Shown in pieces: positions 46,068-59,110 of a stretch of 64,000 bases of DNA (position 1 is its first letter; each line of letters opens with the position of its first letter). Source of the DNA: Chamaecrista fasciculata (taxonomy: Eukaryota; Streptophyta; Magnoliopsida; Fabales; Fabaceae); contig QANZ01021110.1 of the NCBI GenBank assembly GCA_003254925.1, forward strand, positions 33,691 through 97,690, read 5' to 3'. The notes beneath the pieces are model-generated. The model was not told the origin of the DNA. It saw nothing but the letters and a program-made list of their open reading frames with translations, and did no database searches. A program made the position numbers and the translations under genes.

Positions 46068-46827
46068 ATGGAGGACTCAGAAAGGATAAAGCTTGGTCAC
46101 AACATCCACAACAGACATCATCGTTCAATTGAAAGTATGCCAACAGAAGTGCTCGAAGTGATTGCAGCAAAGGTTGCATCTTTCAGTATGAAGGATATGT
46201 TCCGTCTAAGAGGTACTAATAGAAAATGGAAGTCTATCTGCGATTCAGATTTTGTTATAGAGCATTCAGAAGTACATATCTTTTATTATTATAGGACAAT
46301 AGGTGTTTATACACGTTGGACTAAATTTTATGAATGTGCCCTAGTTTGTGGAAATCATGAATTGCATTTCAGAAAGAGCATTGATCCTAGCTTTTGACAG
46401 CAATACCACTGATCTGACCTCTACAATGGAAATTTTAAGACCCCTGGCTAAAAAAGGGCATACATCGTCAATGTTTGCTGTAGCCATTTTTCATTTTGTT
46501 GTTAATATGTATAGTCCTAATGTTAAAGAAGCTAACATGGCTTATACTAAAGGATTGGAATATTTCAGCCATGTGAGAAGAGCTAAGCAGATTATAAACT
46601 CCAGAAATGCAATCAGGAAAGTGTTCATATTCTGTGCAGCTACACCTAATGACATAATTAAGGCTGATAGATTTCTCTGCAACCCAACATTTTGCTTAAA
46701 TCCTTGGACTGTAAGAGAGGAAGCGTTCTATTTTGAATCTGATGAAGATGACTTAATTGATACTACACAATGTCTGAGTTGTAGGATTGACGAAGAGCTT
46801 CAGTGGTTTTATAGTTTAAAAAGGTGA
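46068..46827 (+). pseudogene. F-box protein (At1g67623-like) with single-base frameshift
   Basis: Paralogue of 42030-42701. The first frame runs from the ATG through the F-box (SIESMPTEVLEVIAAKVAS...GTNRKWKSICDSDF) to HELHFRK. One extra A in CAGAAAGAGC (about 46372-46375; the other copy has CAGAAGAGC) then shifts the frame. The downstream frame continues with the RPLAKKGHTSSMFAVAIF region and a full C-terminus ending CRIDEELQWFYSLKR. The total length is 3n+1, so removing one base gives 252 codons. It could be a genuine recent lesion or an assembly error in an A run. Unlike the other copy, its C-terminal tail is intact. Confidence 0.8.
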
Positions 46828-47263
46828 TGTAAAACTTCTAACTATCAGTATGAATGTAAATACTATTGTTCATATACCATATAACAAATCTGGTTTCAAT
46901 CATGCTTTTTTGTTTTTATTTTTTGATATTGTTCATATGTCATATTCCATTATTATCGATTCACTACTTTATAATAAAAAAACATTCTAAAAAATAAATA
47001 TCAACACGCGAATGTAAGATATCTAAGATTAGGTTTAATTGCCAATATATAATGTTAATATTCAACAATAACTATCACTTATATTATAAACATTCTAAAA
47101 ATTCAGTGACTAATCATATATATTATCTTCTTCATTATAGCAAATATGAACATCAATAGACAAATAGATATTCATCGTTCAATTGATTTTAGCGTATGAC
47201 AAGTTCTAATACATATTGAAGTAGACATTTTCAAGAATCATTCAATCACCATAATAAAAAAAA

Positions 47264-47692
47264 GGGTAAATTACACTTTGGTACCCTGTGGTTTGACCCT
47301 ATTTCACTTTGGTACCCTGTGGTTTGAAACTTGACATTTTGGTACCCTGTGCTATTCTCCATTAACACTTTGGTACCCTTTGGGTTTATTTTGTAATTTT
47401 AACCACAACAAATTTTACTAAAATTACATATTGACCCCAAATTTTTTTAAAAGTTTTCATTTTAGTCCCTAGATAATATGTATCCAGGGACCTATTTATA
47501 ATTTTTGAAAATTTTTTGGGGTCAATATGTAATTTTTGCAAAATTTGTTATGGTTAAAATTACAAAATAACCCCAAAGGATACCAAAGTGTTAATGGAGA
47601 ATACCACAGGGTACCAAAGTGTCAAGTTTCAAACCACAGGATACCAAAGTGAAATAGGATCAAACCACAGGGTACCAAAGTGTAATTTACCC
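47264..47692. mobile_element. Foldback MITE of the GGTACC-phrase family
   Basis: GGGTAAATTACACTTTGGTA faces TACCAAAGTGTAATTTACCC. The flank TAAAAAAAA is duplicated exactly (47255-47263 and 47693-47701). Each half has four or so copies of GGTACCCTGTGGTTTGA-like phrases. It is nearly identical in plan to 62845-63274. Confidence 0.85.
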
Positions 47693-48178
47693 TAAAAAAA
47701 ATGCTAGCACCATTATAAAAGAGATCATTCATGCTTTCCTCTGTAAATTCACCTTATTAGTTTGGTTATAAACAAATTAAAATTTTGCGTTGGAAATTTT
47801 CACCGCGCATAGTTTAATTACATATCTATGAATATATTTTTCTATTTCTGAATAACTTCAGTCTAATTGCAAAGTTTTTATAATCAAAAAAGATGAAACA
47901 ATGTTGTTCAATAAAATTAATAAATATACCAATCTAGACCAACAAATTACATACAATGCTTCTTAAATGTCATTATCAATATGTATCTAGAATAAAACTA
48001 ATTGCTCAGATTTTATAATGAAAAGTCATTTATTATAAACAAAACCAAAAAATAATAGTAATGGACCAACAATATAAAACAATTGAAAAATAAAACAATA
48101 AACTCTACATAGTGATTTAACTTCTGAAAATGTTGAAAGTAACATATACACCAAAAACCTACTTCCAACACAAATTAG

Positions 48179-49635
48179 CTAAATTGATATCAGAGTTGGG
48201 TAATAAGTGAACATATCATCAACATAAACAAAATCACAGTCTGCTTTTTCTACAATTTTGTCGACCAGACCTTCTCCTGGATAGAGAAATCTAACCCAAA
48301 ACCTGGAATATGTTACAGTCTCATTGAATCCAGCAAAAAAATCTGTTAGCACGGGGCAACCATCTATAAATCCTATGTAATGCAATTCCTTATAAACAGA
48401 AATAGGATCTCCGATCCTAGACCATGTACTAATGGACTTATTGTTCTTGCGATTATGCCAAAGAGAATAACACAAATAAGATTCATCCTTCTCCTCCTTA
48501 ACTAAGATACCAGGTTCACCTCTGCAATCAACAATCTTGATAGATCGATTATGAGATTGACGAAAAATAGGATGTAGTTCAAAATTAATCTTCATAACAT
48601 CCAACATAACTATAAATTCTTCCGAATATTGAGGATCACATTTTTTTCATGCCTATGAAATACAAATCATTACCATAACAACTGTACCCCGATGAACTTA
48701 TAATATCATCAACAGGAGAGGCAATATTCTGAATCCATTCCTTCATCCCGCTCCTATATATATTAAACAACATTCTTGATTCAGAATACCTGATATTGAT
48801 GGCAGAAACAATAACAAACTCCCTTGCAACATCTTCATAGGTGAAATAGTTGTACCTCTTCCCTACAAATTGTTCTGTCCAATGTATTAATAAAAAAATA
48901 AATAATCATCTTATAACTCCTTATATACTACAAAAGTTTACATTAGAAGCCATATTAAATAAACAAAAGGAAATAGTAGAAATTGAGATTACCGTTTTGA
49001 TTAGTCTCTATAGTAATACCACAAACTTGCACGGATTGATCAGTAAGGGGATTTACAACAATAAAATCCTGAGTGTAACGATCAACGTCTACACTGAAAC
49101 AAAAGAGCCCATATGTAACGCCAACAATAAAAACATCATCGAGTCGTGGTAGCATCCGTTTTTTATCATAATCAAAAGGTGAGAATAGCTCCAAAGGGAC
49201 TGATAAAGAACCAAGATTATGAAGAATTTCAGACTCGTTTCCATCAAAACCCTTAAAACAATGAAGAATAATCTGACGATACATCGATTTAGAATACCGA
49301 GCTGCTTGCAATGTAAAATCATTTGATTTGATCCTCTGATTCCATGATTTAGATAATAGTTTCAATCTGCAAATATTATCCGGTGGCAAACGCGAGATAA
49401 TAGCAGATATAATATCGGGTGACAGATACTCTTCATCGTTAAATACCAAATTTGTATACATGTATAGAATTTAATTAAACCCTAAAATTATATCGACAGA
49501 AACGGTCATACCATGTTCATAAACAACAACAACAACTATATAACATCCACATGAACTAGTCCTACGATAATAAAGACAAAGAAAAGCATTACTTGAAGAA
49601 GAATTTTGTTTGCCTGAACTGTGTTTTCCTTCCAT
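48179..49635 (-). pseudogene. F-box-associated gene, three exons, one frameshift
   Basis: Exons 49635-49593, 49430-48993 and 48874-48179 have GT/AG borders with matching phases. Exon 1 is a 14-codon MEGKHSSGKQNSSS leader. Exon 2 holds the F-box (LSPDIISAIISRLPPDNICR...LSKSWN) and the start of the F-box-associated region (YGLFCFSVDVDRY). Exon 3 carries the rest (SLWHNRKNNKSISTWSRIGD, DGCPVLTDF). In exon 3 a run of seven T on plus (48641-48647) has one base too many: with six the frame is open throughout, total 1176 nt and 391 residues, a normal length for the family. This may be a recently broken gene or a homopolymer error, and it is by far the better preserved of the two copies. Confidence 0.75.
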
Positions 49636-49740
49636 CGCTTTCTCCACGGTTTGCTCAAAAACAAAACACAACAAAATAAACTCGAAAAGTTTTAAGTCTA
49701 GTACTCAAAGTCTGAAACCACCAAGTCAACTACTTCCTAA

Positions 49741-51106
49741 GCGTCGTTTCAAAAACTTTTGACTAACACTTGTTACATATTTATAAATAAATATTATCCG
49801 ACAAGTAGTTAATTTTAATTTATTGTAAACAATGAACTTGAAATCAATAAATATCGTCGAATACTAAAAAATTACTTTTAAATATTAAAAAAAAAAACTT
49901 CTTCTTTAGAACTACGTTAAAAATATTCCATTTTAATATTTAAAAAGTTGTAGTTTAAAAAAATGTCAAATTCAAAAATCAAAAGACCTTTAAAAAAAAG
50001 AGCAACCTGATGTGGCATGGTAATGACGCTTAAATTGATCTAATAAATCAATGTATTATAACTGTAGGATAATTGCACTTTAGACAAACTAATTTAAAAT
50101 CTCTATACCATTACACAGACTGGAAAATAAAAAAAAAATTATATATAAAAAAAATTGAGTAAATTACATATTCATACCCTCTAGTCGGAAAACTTCTAAA
50201 AATTTTGAGCAAAATATGAAAATTATACAAAAATTGATATGATCCAAATAAAAAAAAATGACAAAGTGTACACGAACATTAATGGTCAGGCTACCAATGT
50301 ATAAAATATTCAAGTTTCAAGACAGATGATAGTAATTAATGATAAATACAATCAAAACACAATATGCCAAAGTGTATTTCCACAAAAAGTTTTGAAGGTT
50401 GAAAGTAGTCAAAACATGAATATGGAAAAAAAAAATACTATGGCAGTGAATGTACAACTAAACAACATTTTCGGATACATTTCTAAGCACGCCACATTGA
50501 TGACATCACCGAAAATAATCAACTGCAACGTTATTGCCTTAACAAAATTATAGTGATTTTATTAAACACAGACAACTGATGTACAAAAATTAACCAAAAT
50601 TATGAAAAGTTATGTCAGGATATGAAAAGAACAAATAAATAATAATTCAAAAAAGTCGGGAATTCTAGTCCACATAAACTTTAACTTCATAATTACTATT
50701 CAATCTAGACGTTTCATAGTGAAAAAAATTAATTGATACTGAATAGCCAAAAGTATAAAATACTGCACAGACTGCTAAAAAAGAGTAGTCAGAAATCAGA
50801 AGAATATAAAGTAATGTTTTTTATTTCAAATATATAACATATTACAAAAGCTTTTAAATCAATGTGTCTTTGTTAGCCAATTCAACCATTGATTTGAATA
50901 ACCAGATATTTGTTCAGCAAATTAAATACTATGCCATACAAATAAATGTAACATATGTAACAATTTACACAATTGACATTAGTAAACTTTAGTAAGAGTT
51001 AAATCAGAAATTAATCAAAAACCGGAAACACTCTTTAACGTTTACAAATATAGCATAAAAAAGACATAATTACAATGTCAGCATCAAAAGAAAGGAAACT
51101 AAAACA
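49741..51106. other. AT-rich intergenic; no gene seen
   Basis: Short open frames such as 50326-50553 have no domain and ordinary AT-rich composition. Nothing else could be supported. Confidence 0.5.
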
Positions 51107-51781
51107 CTAAACTATTAAAAAACTACTAACAAAAGAATGAATAAAACAAATAGATGAAGGCTCGCTACGAAGAAGACGAAGATCTTTCTTAAAAAAAGTA
51201 CCATCAGCATTAAAGAAATGAATAGAACAACTTTCCATGTGTAATATGTCCTGATTTTCTCCAGCTTCTCCATCTAAATTTACACAAACTAACTGATGTT
51301 GCATAAATCCATGGATCCTCAAATCAGAAGGAATCATATTAAATGTTGCTATCTTCGTCCATGAATAACTATCTTTATCATCAAACAACCATAAAGTATA
51401 ATGTTTATAGTTATTCTCAATTGCTCCGGCTGACAAAAGTCCAAGACAACAGTCATATTCAACCAACTGAGATTAAACGCCAATAGTTAACTCTGGTAAA
51501 TCAAAACAGAAAAAATTCTGAAATCTTGGAAAATACCTAACCAAGAAATCAAGACGATTCATCTGGTTTTCATCTGATTTAGAGATCCAATAAATAAATC
51601 CTTTAATACAAACAGAAACAGCTTGATGGAAATTGCACCGAAAATTAGGCCTCCTAATACGACCCCAAGCCCTATCCTTAGAATTGAACTCAATCCACTT
51701 TCTACGACCATTGTCAAGGCAATCGTAGTAAACAGCTAATATGTATGCAACTTCATCCACTTCATCAATTCCAAAAAACAT
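51107..51781 (-). pseudogene. F-box-associated domain relic
   Basis: Two open pieces in the same frame, 51781-51473 and 51466-51107, are separated by one in-frame TAA (after ELTIGV). The first contains RRKWIEFNSKDRAWGRIRRP and SVCIKGFIYWISKS; the second has CCLGLLSAG, TLWLFDDKDSYSWTKI and FMQHQLVCVNLDG. This order (an I-Y-W segment, then LW.L.D..SW.K) is that of plant F-box-associated interaction domains. A possible acceptor, TTTCATAG, precedes it near 51800, but no F-box exon was found upstream. It is a relic, possibly 5'-truncated, and belongs to the same F-box neighbourhood. Confidence 0.65.
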
Positions 51782-53199
51782 ATTGCTAAGTCCTATGAAA
51801 CAATAATAAATAAGTCAATAGAATATGGGTTGGTTGATTAGTATGAACTCTCTTTCAGTAGACTGATGTAAACGTCTGAAAGAATCGTCCTTGATATGAC
51901 GACGTCATCCGGTTGATATAATAAGTTTGTTTAGAGTTCTGACTCAAATATAACAATATAGAATGCAATCTTTTAAACGACAAGAGTTATAGATTATGGG
52001 TTGGTTGATTTAATTGATCGGATCAGCAATCAGACCAAATCACATCATAAATATATAAATAAAAAATAATCGTAAAATTTATTTAATAATATATATACTT
52101 ATAAATTTATAATTCCATTGTTTTATGCACAATTATAATCAAACTAAGAAAAGTTAAAAAAAAAATCTGTTTTAATAGATTTTCAATAATTTATGTTGAG
52201 TTTCATATTAATTTTATTTTTACATTTGGTCCATCAAACCAATAAAAAAATAAAAAAAAAATTTAAATACTGTGACCCAACTGATTTTATAAAAATCGCT
52301 TCGCTTCATAGTTTAATTTATATCATCCTAGTTCAAAATGATTTTGAATAATTCAAAACAACCAACATTCTTAACAGTTCAATAATCCAAATCGAATTAC
52401 CTTCACTCAAGTCACAATCCGGTCCTACTAGAATGATGTCATTTTACTTGAAAAACAAAGCTCAAATAAAATAAATCACCAATAAAAACTAAAAAGCTCA
52501 ATAAAAATAATATAATAATCCTTTATTTAAAAATAACTCACGGTTCGCCCAATTTTGAATTATTTTAATCTATAATTTTTATTTAATTTATTATATTACA
52601 TGTGATTTCTTAAAAATTAAAATTATTCACTTATCATTGCCACATTATTAGAAGACTAACTGCAAAATTTCAAAACGCTCCAAACTATAGAAAACAAATC
52701 ACATGAAACTATAGGAATTAAGAATTAAATTACAACTGTAGGGTAACTAAAAGGCTAAATCTTCACCAAAATAATGCAAGTCTTCTTCAATTGAAAATTG
52801 AAATAGAAGTACACCAACTAATTGTTACATGAACATTGGTATTTCCTTATGATATATATATGCACCTGTAACCTAAAAATATATGGGAGATAGTACAAAA
52901 ATGAAAAATCAATTGACACAACATTCTCAAAAGGGTGGGTGGACACTGGACACTACTAGTAATGAATTAAATTCAAGTCATTCAGGTGTAATACAACACT
53001 AAGTATTCCGATCATAAAGAATGAATGCTTCTTCCCTTCCCTTTGCTGCAATTTAGGAGAAAGCATAGAAGCCCCTTCAAGGGCATCCGATAAAATTGGA
53101 ACGATAGAGAGAAGATTAGGAGAAAACATAGAAGTGGAAAGTTCACAAGTAGACAAAAAAAGTTAGATTGGTTGGTAAAAGATTTCCATAAGAAGTTGC
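51782..53199. other. Intergenic and probable 3' UTR of the kelch gene
   Basis: The part nearest 53199 (about 52900-53199) is less AT-rich and likely 3' untranslated sequence of the minus-strand kelch gene. The open frames there overlap one another and match nothing. The rest is AT-rich with no gene seen. Confidence 0.5.
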
Positions 53200-56100
53200 T
53201 CAAGAGCTCAATTTCAATTTTGTCCGCCACATTTCTCCAATGACCTTTTTAGGAGATGGATCATCTGGTCCTTTGTCTCGCTGTCCTGAAGTGAAGTATA
53301 ACCATCCATTCCAAAATCCAACTAGAGTGGTTTTTACTCGGAAAGGTAGTTTCCCAATCACTGACCATTTCTGCAAAATTGATAGACAATGCAATTAAAA
53401 CCAAAACTGACAAACAAGTATGATGCTCTCACTTGCAATTACATTTTAACCTTTTTTCTTGATCTGCAGAATACAGACTCGAGACAAGTACAGGTAAGCA
53501 GACATTAGTCTAAAACAACACAAGGACTGTAATTAGTACATCCCAATATTATAGCCAAAACTGGCATATAACAGCTGAATTGGTAATTAACTAAAAATAG
53601 AAAGAACTAGAGTAAACATACAATTTGGTCCCTAAAAGATACAAGAGTTGACAGCTTAGTCCCTAAAAGTCTAGTATATACACTTTAATCCTTGAAAATT
53701 ATGGATGAAATACAACTTAGTCCTTTAATCCCATTTTTTACGAATTAACTTGGAGGGACAAAAAATATTTCGGCTCCATGACTTACAGGAATTAAAAAGT
53801 ATAGACTAGAGTTTTAGGAATTGAGTTGTTAACTCATATCTTGTAGGGACCAATTTATATGTTTACTCTAATTTGGATCTGCCATATAATATTAGTTGGT
53901 AAAGTTTTCATTTCCAGTCTGGCATTACTCAGATTATTTAAATTTCTTTAGTAAATAAGGCGCAAAAAGGATTAAAAATTTTGGTAGTAAGAAAATGGAA
54001 ATTCAGGAGGAGCTAGATGGTTGAATACTAAGATTTAAGAAAAGAAAAATAGTGGCACTGAAAGAAAGCTGGAAGCATTTTCTTCTCAAATCCCAATTTT
54101 CAAGTTTAAGTGGTGTGGAGGATATGGCCGAAAATTACTAAAATGGATCTTGTGTTGGCATCAATACAGTACACAATAAAGAAATATGCAAATAATAAAA
54201 TATGAAGACAATAGACAGATATTTAAAGTGCCTTGCAATAAAGAAGTCAGTACCAAGGTATTCAAGTTAAACTGGACTACTTCTCCATTCAAAACCATCT
54301 TTTTAGTTATAGGATGCTTCTCCGTTGTGCCTCCGACGATAACAATTGAGTTGTTTACAACCACCCAAGCAAACTCAATATGCGAGTTTGGTTTTGGCAT
54401 AGGAGGTAGGACTTTCCACTTCATCTCATCATCTAGCATGTAAACATCAGTAAACACCACCTGAATGAAAATAGACAATAAGTCTCATAGTGTACAAACT
54501 TTGAGAACGGACAGCAATATAGGTGATTATAACTTTTTATATTTGAAAATTACAGCAGGTCTACTAGACTTTCTTTTCAACCACAATTTTGCTTTATGCA
54601 ATTCTGTCTATTACAGCCTTTTCCTTAGTAAAATAATCCCCCCCTTCCACGCACAAAATCTTTGACTCATCAAACTTATGTTAAGGAGTGGGAGGCCTGG
54701 GTTTACCAGAATAAAACCCAAACAAATTTTTAAAGAAAAATAGGTATTTTGGCCATGGCTTACCTCCTCCCTGCGTGAACACTTGAAAATAGGTGACCCA
54801 GGTTTGGCCATAAAATCACCTTCTTGACCACCAATAACATAAAGACGATCGTCAACTACAACACAAGCCCTAAAAGAAGGTTCACGATAGCAATAAGTAA
54901 AACTTGCAGATGACAAATTCATAAGAAAATTCATATCATAAGTCTAGATAACAAATATATTAGACTAAAGGACATTTATGTTGTTTTAATGTTATAAGTT
55001 CGCGACCCACTTATCTCTTGATAAGCTATATAATGTCCAACTAAATACATTTGACATCAACTTGAAGCATACAATCTACAATGAACCATTTAAAAAAATT
55101 AGAATATGTGAATATGAAATTATGTTTTAAGAAACATTAGCTGTAACAAAGTTCAATGGATGATTTAAAAATCCTAGACAAAAATAGCAACAAATTCTAT
55201 TACTTGTTAGGTCGTGATTCCATTATCTCAAAGGCTACCTTAAGAGATGAAGATGGTTCACAATCAAGATGATGCGAGTAGCTATTATAGAAGACAAACA
55301 AAAAATTTACTCGGAAAAAAGCATAGATACTAGAACCCATTAGTTCAGAAACAACCAGTATAATTTTAATAATTGGTGTTTCCATCATGTTGAGAAAGAA
55401 TACTATTAATATCTGACACCCACACATGCTACAGCACTCATTATATCCATTCAATAAAATTGTGTATTAGACAGTCCACAATTCATGAACCTGTGAGGTC
55501 CTCCACGTGGAATGGGTATCTCAGTTCTCCACTCCTTCTCTAGTGGTTTGCCATCCTTCACAGCAAGACTCCAGTGCTCTAATCCAGGTGTATGTCGATT
55601 CTCCTTGCTGCCCCCCATCACATGCAGTCTACCCCTCCAAAGTTGAGTTGCCGGGGCATACCTGTATATAACATTGTTTAAAACTTCCATCCAAGAGATG
55701 AAACACTGGAAAAAACTACATACATGATTTGCTTAGAGGAAAAACAGTCCAGAGTAGAGGAACAAAACTAAAGTAGTGATAAGTGATAACTTTTAACTTC
55801 TAAATATGTCAGTCTATTTGAACTCGGAAAATGTCTATATATGAGGAGCACTTCATTACTCAATAGTATAATTCTTTTTAGAGATCAAAGATTTGACATC
55901 TTTCTGCTTTCTAGATGGCTAACATAAGAAGTGCTTGTCAGGGAACTTCAACCATTTCTTTGGGCAACAAAAATAAAAAACTGCTCAAAACATGACATAC
56001 AAACAGAGACATCATAAAATATAACATAAAGAGATAATTATTTCAAAGGCAATATATTCTAAGGGACAAATTGAAAACATGTTAATTTCCAAAGAAGATA

Positions 56101-58977
56101 ATAAATGACTGTGGGTGTATAATACTTCACAAGGATAATTACCCAATAGAACCTACCTAGGGACTGGTAGAGGAGGCAGATCCCGCCATTGCTTTGTTTC
56201 AGTGTCAAGCACAAATGTATGAGCTGTAGGCCCTCTGCATTGTGGGCCATACTGTCCAGTAACTATATAAATGTATCTTCCATCAGTTACCATTCCTAAA
56301 TGCGAATGTGCCATTTCTTTAGGCATGTCAAATCTTCCTCCCCAAGTATTATCAGTAAAATTATATATATCAACATGTGAATGTACCTTAAAAACATGCC
56401 AAATAGAAATATTCAGGTGTGTGACTCAGTAAACTCAGCAGCACAGTTTCATAAAACAGCAATAGTGATGCCAACCATAAGCCGTACAAATGGTTAACTA
56501 ACTATTTCAGTCAAACTCGAAGACAAAACACAAAAAATTTCACAATGTTTAGATGATCTCACTAGCTTGGATAAAAATAAATCCAAAGGATATCCCCTCC
56601 GGACCCAGCCTTTTACCTTTGTCATACTTTGTTACATGAATCTTGACATATTTCCATTGGCAAAAGCATCTTTGATGCCCCTCAAACTATAGGGTCAGTC
56701 TCAATGATCCCCAAAAACTTTTTTTTTTTTTGTTGTTAATTGAACCCCTTAACTTTGACATTAGACTCAACATCATCCTAGAACCTTACTGAAAATGATG
56801 ACGTGCCATCAATTTGATCAACTTAAGGCCATAATTTACACTAACCTAAATTTTGGGGCATAATTGATACCAACCAAAAAAATGCACCTTTGTGATCTTT
56901 TTCCGTGTTTTACTTTCTCATCCTCTATTTAAAACCAAAGCTTCAAGATTATATCTTTCGTCATTAGAAGAACCATCGGTTATCTTGGATATTACAACAA
57001 AAGATCCACATATCTTCTTATCTAGGTGACCTCTCTCCCTTCTTCTTAGATTCAAACCAATCCCCTTCTCCAAACACAAACAAAAAGAAACAATGAAAAA
57101 GAAGGTTCCGCACCAAACAATCTAAGAAGTTATTTTGAGCCAAATATAAAATAAGTAGATTATCAATGATGCCAAGTTGAAGGTATATTATTTTGAAACA
57201 AATTTCCATGCAAGTAATGATGTTCGAGGCTTATACGATTCCTACTTGTTTTAGGAATCTCATGATGAATCAAATATTTTGCTATCCTCTCTGATGAAGA
57301 AAAAAAAAAATAACATTGGAGCTTCAATTTTGAACAAAGGAGGACGAAGAAGTGGGGAATAGATATTTTTTAAAAAAAAACTCCAGTTTTAGGTTAATGT
57401 CAGCTATGCCCTAAAGTTTAGGTATGTATCAATTATACCCCTAAGTTGATTAAATGTAAGCTACATCATTTTCTGTTAAAAAAGTTGATGGATTTAGAGT
57501 CTATGGTAAGATTGAGTTCAATGTCAAAGTTTAGGAGTACAATTGTCAACAAAAGAAAGTTTTGGTGCATCACCAAATGGAACTTATAATTTGGAGACAC
57601 CAAAGATACTTTTGCCCATTTGCATTTTCATGATATTGCATGTAGCAGTAGAAGCCCAGTGTTTTGTGACATTTATTTTATGGATTAATATGTTTCCGTA
57701 ACACCAAGAGACATTGAAACTGAGAAAGCTAAAATATAAATGAGAAAGAAGCATACTTGGAACAGCAGGTAAATTGAATAATAAACAAATAACAAAGAAT
57801 ATACAAAATGGCATTGAAAGAAAGTGGTTGAGATTAAAATCAATAGATTAAGATGAAAAAAAATGCATATAAGTTGAGTAGTGTAAACAAATAAACAACA
57901 AATATACTGTACAGCATTGAGAAAAGGTATCCAAAGTCAGGATGAATTAGAAGACATCATACTCAAAAGACGTGAAATGATTCTTACAAGATCAATTGTG
58001 CCATAACCAGCAAAAACAAAGAGAAGATTTTTAATCTGTATTGCAGCTCCATCAAGACGTGGCACAGGCGCAGATGCTCTCTTTTCCCATTCTAATTCTG
58101 GTCCAGGCAAATCAGCATAAGCTGCTGCTAGAACTCTTCCCGAAACAGAATCCTTCTTATTGTTAGCAGGTTTTTGCTGTAAGCAACATTATGATATCAA
58201 TAACTTAAAAATCCTGATAAGATAAGTAATCAGCATGCGTTTTCTTCACTTAAATCATACATAACTTAAATATATGGCAAGTTCTTTTCCCAACTAGTAA
58301 CTAATACATCACATAAATTCACATAAGTTCATGACACTGTTGGTACCATGACCATAAATCCTTGTCAATTCTTGAATACAACACAAGCATGAGGGTTTTA
58401 CCTTATAAACGATGAACTATACTCAACAAAGTTAACCAGTTGAATGTTATAATGTGCAAAATATGTTGTATATAGGTTTCAGTCAGATTCAAATGAACCA
58501 CAAATGCTACATGCTGAAAATCAATTTTTCAGGACTGCCCATACTTGAAGCATTCTGTTATTCTCTTTTCACAAGAAAACATAGTAATTCTATTTCATCA
58601 TATTCATCAACTTTCAAGCATGAGAAACAATGCAGAGAGACGGTACAAGTTTAATTAATCAATCGCATTTCCCACAAAAGCAGATTCGACTTAGACTTAC
58701 TAAACCAACCATTTTCCTTTATGAATAAATCTCCCATCATTGAAAAAAGAAAAGGGATAAAGACAAAACGACATAAACCAACCTTGTTCTTTGTTTCTTT
58801 AGGATTGGCGTCATTAGGCACCAGTATTTTGGTGGAGGAGGAATCTTTGGAGACCCAATTAGAGGGCAAAGTAGAGGAAGAAGCCCAGAGAAAGTCGGCG
58901 ACAAGAGCAAATCCTAAAAGGCCAATGCATATCACCACTAACTTGGCCGAACCAAGCTTCGCCGACGGCCTAACCAT
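53200..58977 (-). CDS. Kelch-repeat membrane protein, At3g27220-like, 7 exons
   Basis: Exons on minus: 58977-58783, 58176-57988, 56386-56157, 55661-55491, 54869-54764, 54460-54254, 53370-53200. All borders are GT/AG, phases agree and the total is 1269 nt, 422 residues, close to Arabidopsis At3g27220. Residues 12-31 form a single hydrophobic helix (LVVICIGLLGFALVADFLW), a probable signal anchor, so the kelch domain would be lumenal or extracellular. The propeller repeats follow: PRLDGAAIQIKNLLFVFAGY, HSHLGMVTDGRYIYIVTGQY, TQLWRGRLHVMGG, ACVVVDDRLYVIGGQEGDF, FAWVVVNNSIVIVGG and LVGFWNGWLYFTSGQ. Kelch propellers usually bind proteins or glycans; the specific job of this family is not known to me. 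No lesion is seen. Intron 2 holds a 0.95-kb foldback and intron 6 a MITE. Confidence 0.92.
53605..53870. mobile_element. MITE in intron 6 of the kelch gene
   Basis: AGAGTAAACATACAATTTGG faces CCAATTTATATGTTTACTCT, and the interior has inverted GTCCCTAAAAG / CTTGTAGGGACC phrases. No exact flank duplication. Confidence 0.65.
56657..57608. mobile_element. ~0.95-kb foldback element in intron 2 of the kelch gene
   Basis: GGCAAAAGCATCTTTGATGC faces CCAAAGATACTTTTGCC. Longer inverted phrases continue inward (TTGAACCCCTTAACTTTGACATT on the left, AATGTCAAAGTTTAGGAGTA on the right). The centre (about 56900-57370) is not part of the arms and encodes nothing I recognise. No exact target duplication. Confidence 0.65.
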
Positions 58978-59110
58978 ATCATATGGAAATCACAGATCCT
59001 CGCTAAGATTTCAGAGAGTGAAATCGTGCTTTAGACAGAGTTTGAATTGAAGGTGGAGGAAGATCCGAGCGAGAACGAGCGAGCTTCTTCCACCGACTCA
59101 GATCTTGAGG
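58978..59110 (-). promoter_or_regulatory. Probable 5' leader of the kelch gene
   Basis: Moderately GC-rich sequence directly upstream of the ATG, with no in-frame ATG. It gives way to AT-rich DNA near 59110. Confidence 0.4.

Larger units (their letters stand above)
45730..49740. repeat. Segmental duplication, unit 2 of the F-box cassette
   Basis: Direct copy of 41540-45150 with the same two genes facing each other. It is about 0.4 kb longer because of the MITE at 47264-47692, which is absent from unit 1 and so inserted after the duplication. Confidence 0.85.

Noticed and set aside
51840..51960. Search for the missing F-box exon of the 51107 relic
   Set aside because: An acceptor-like TTTCATAG is present but no F-box reading was found upstream, so no gene model was built.
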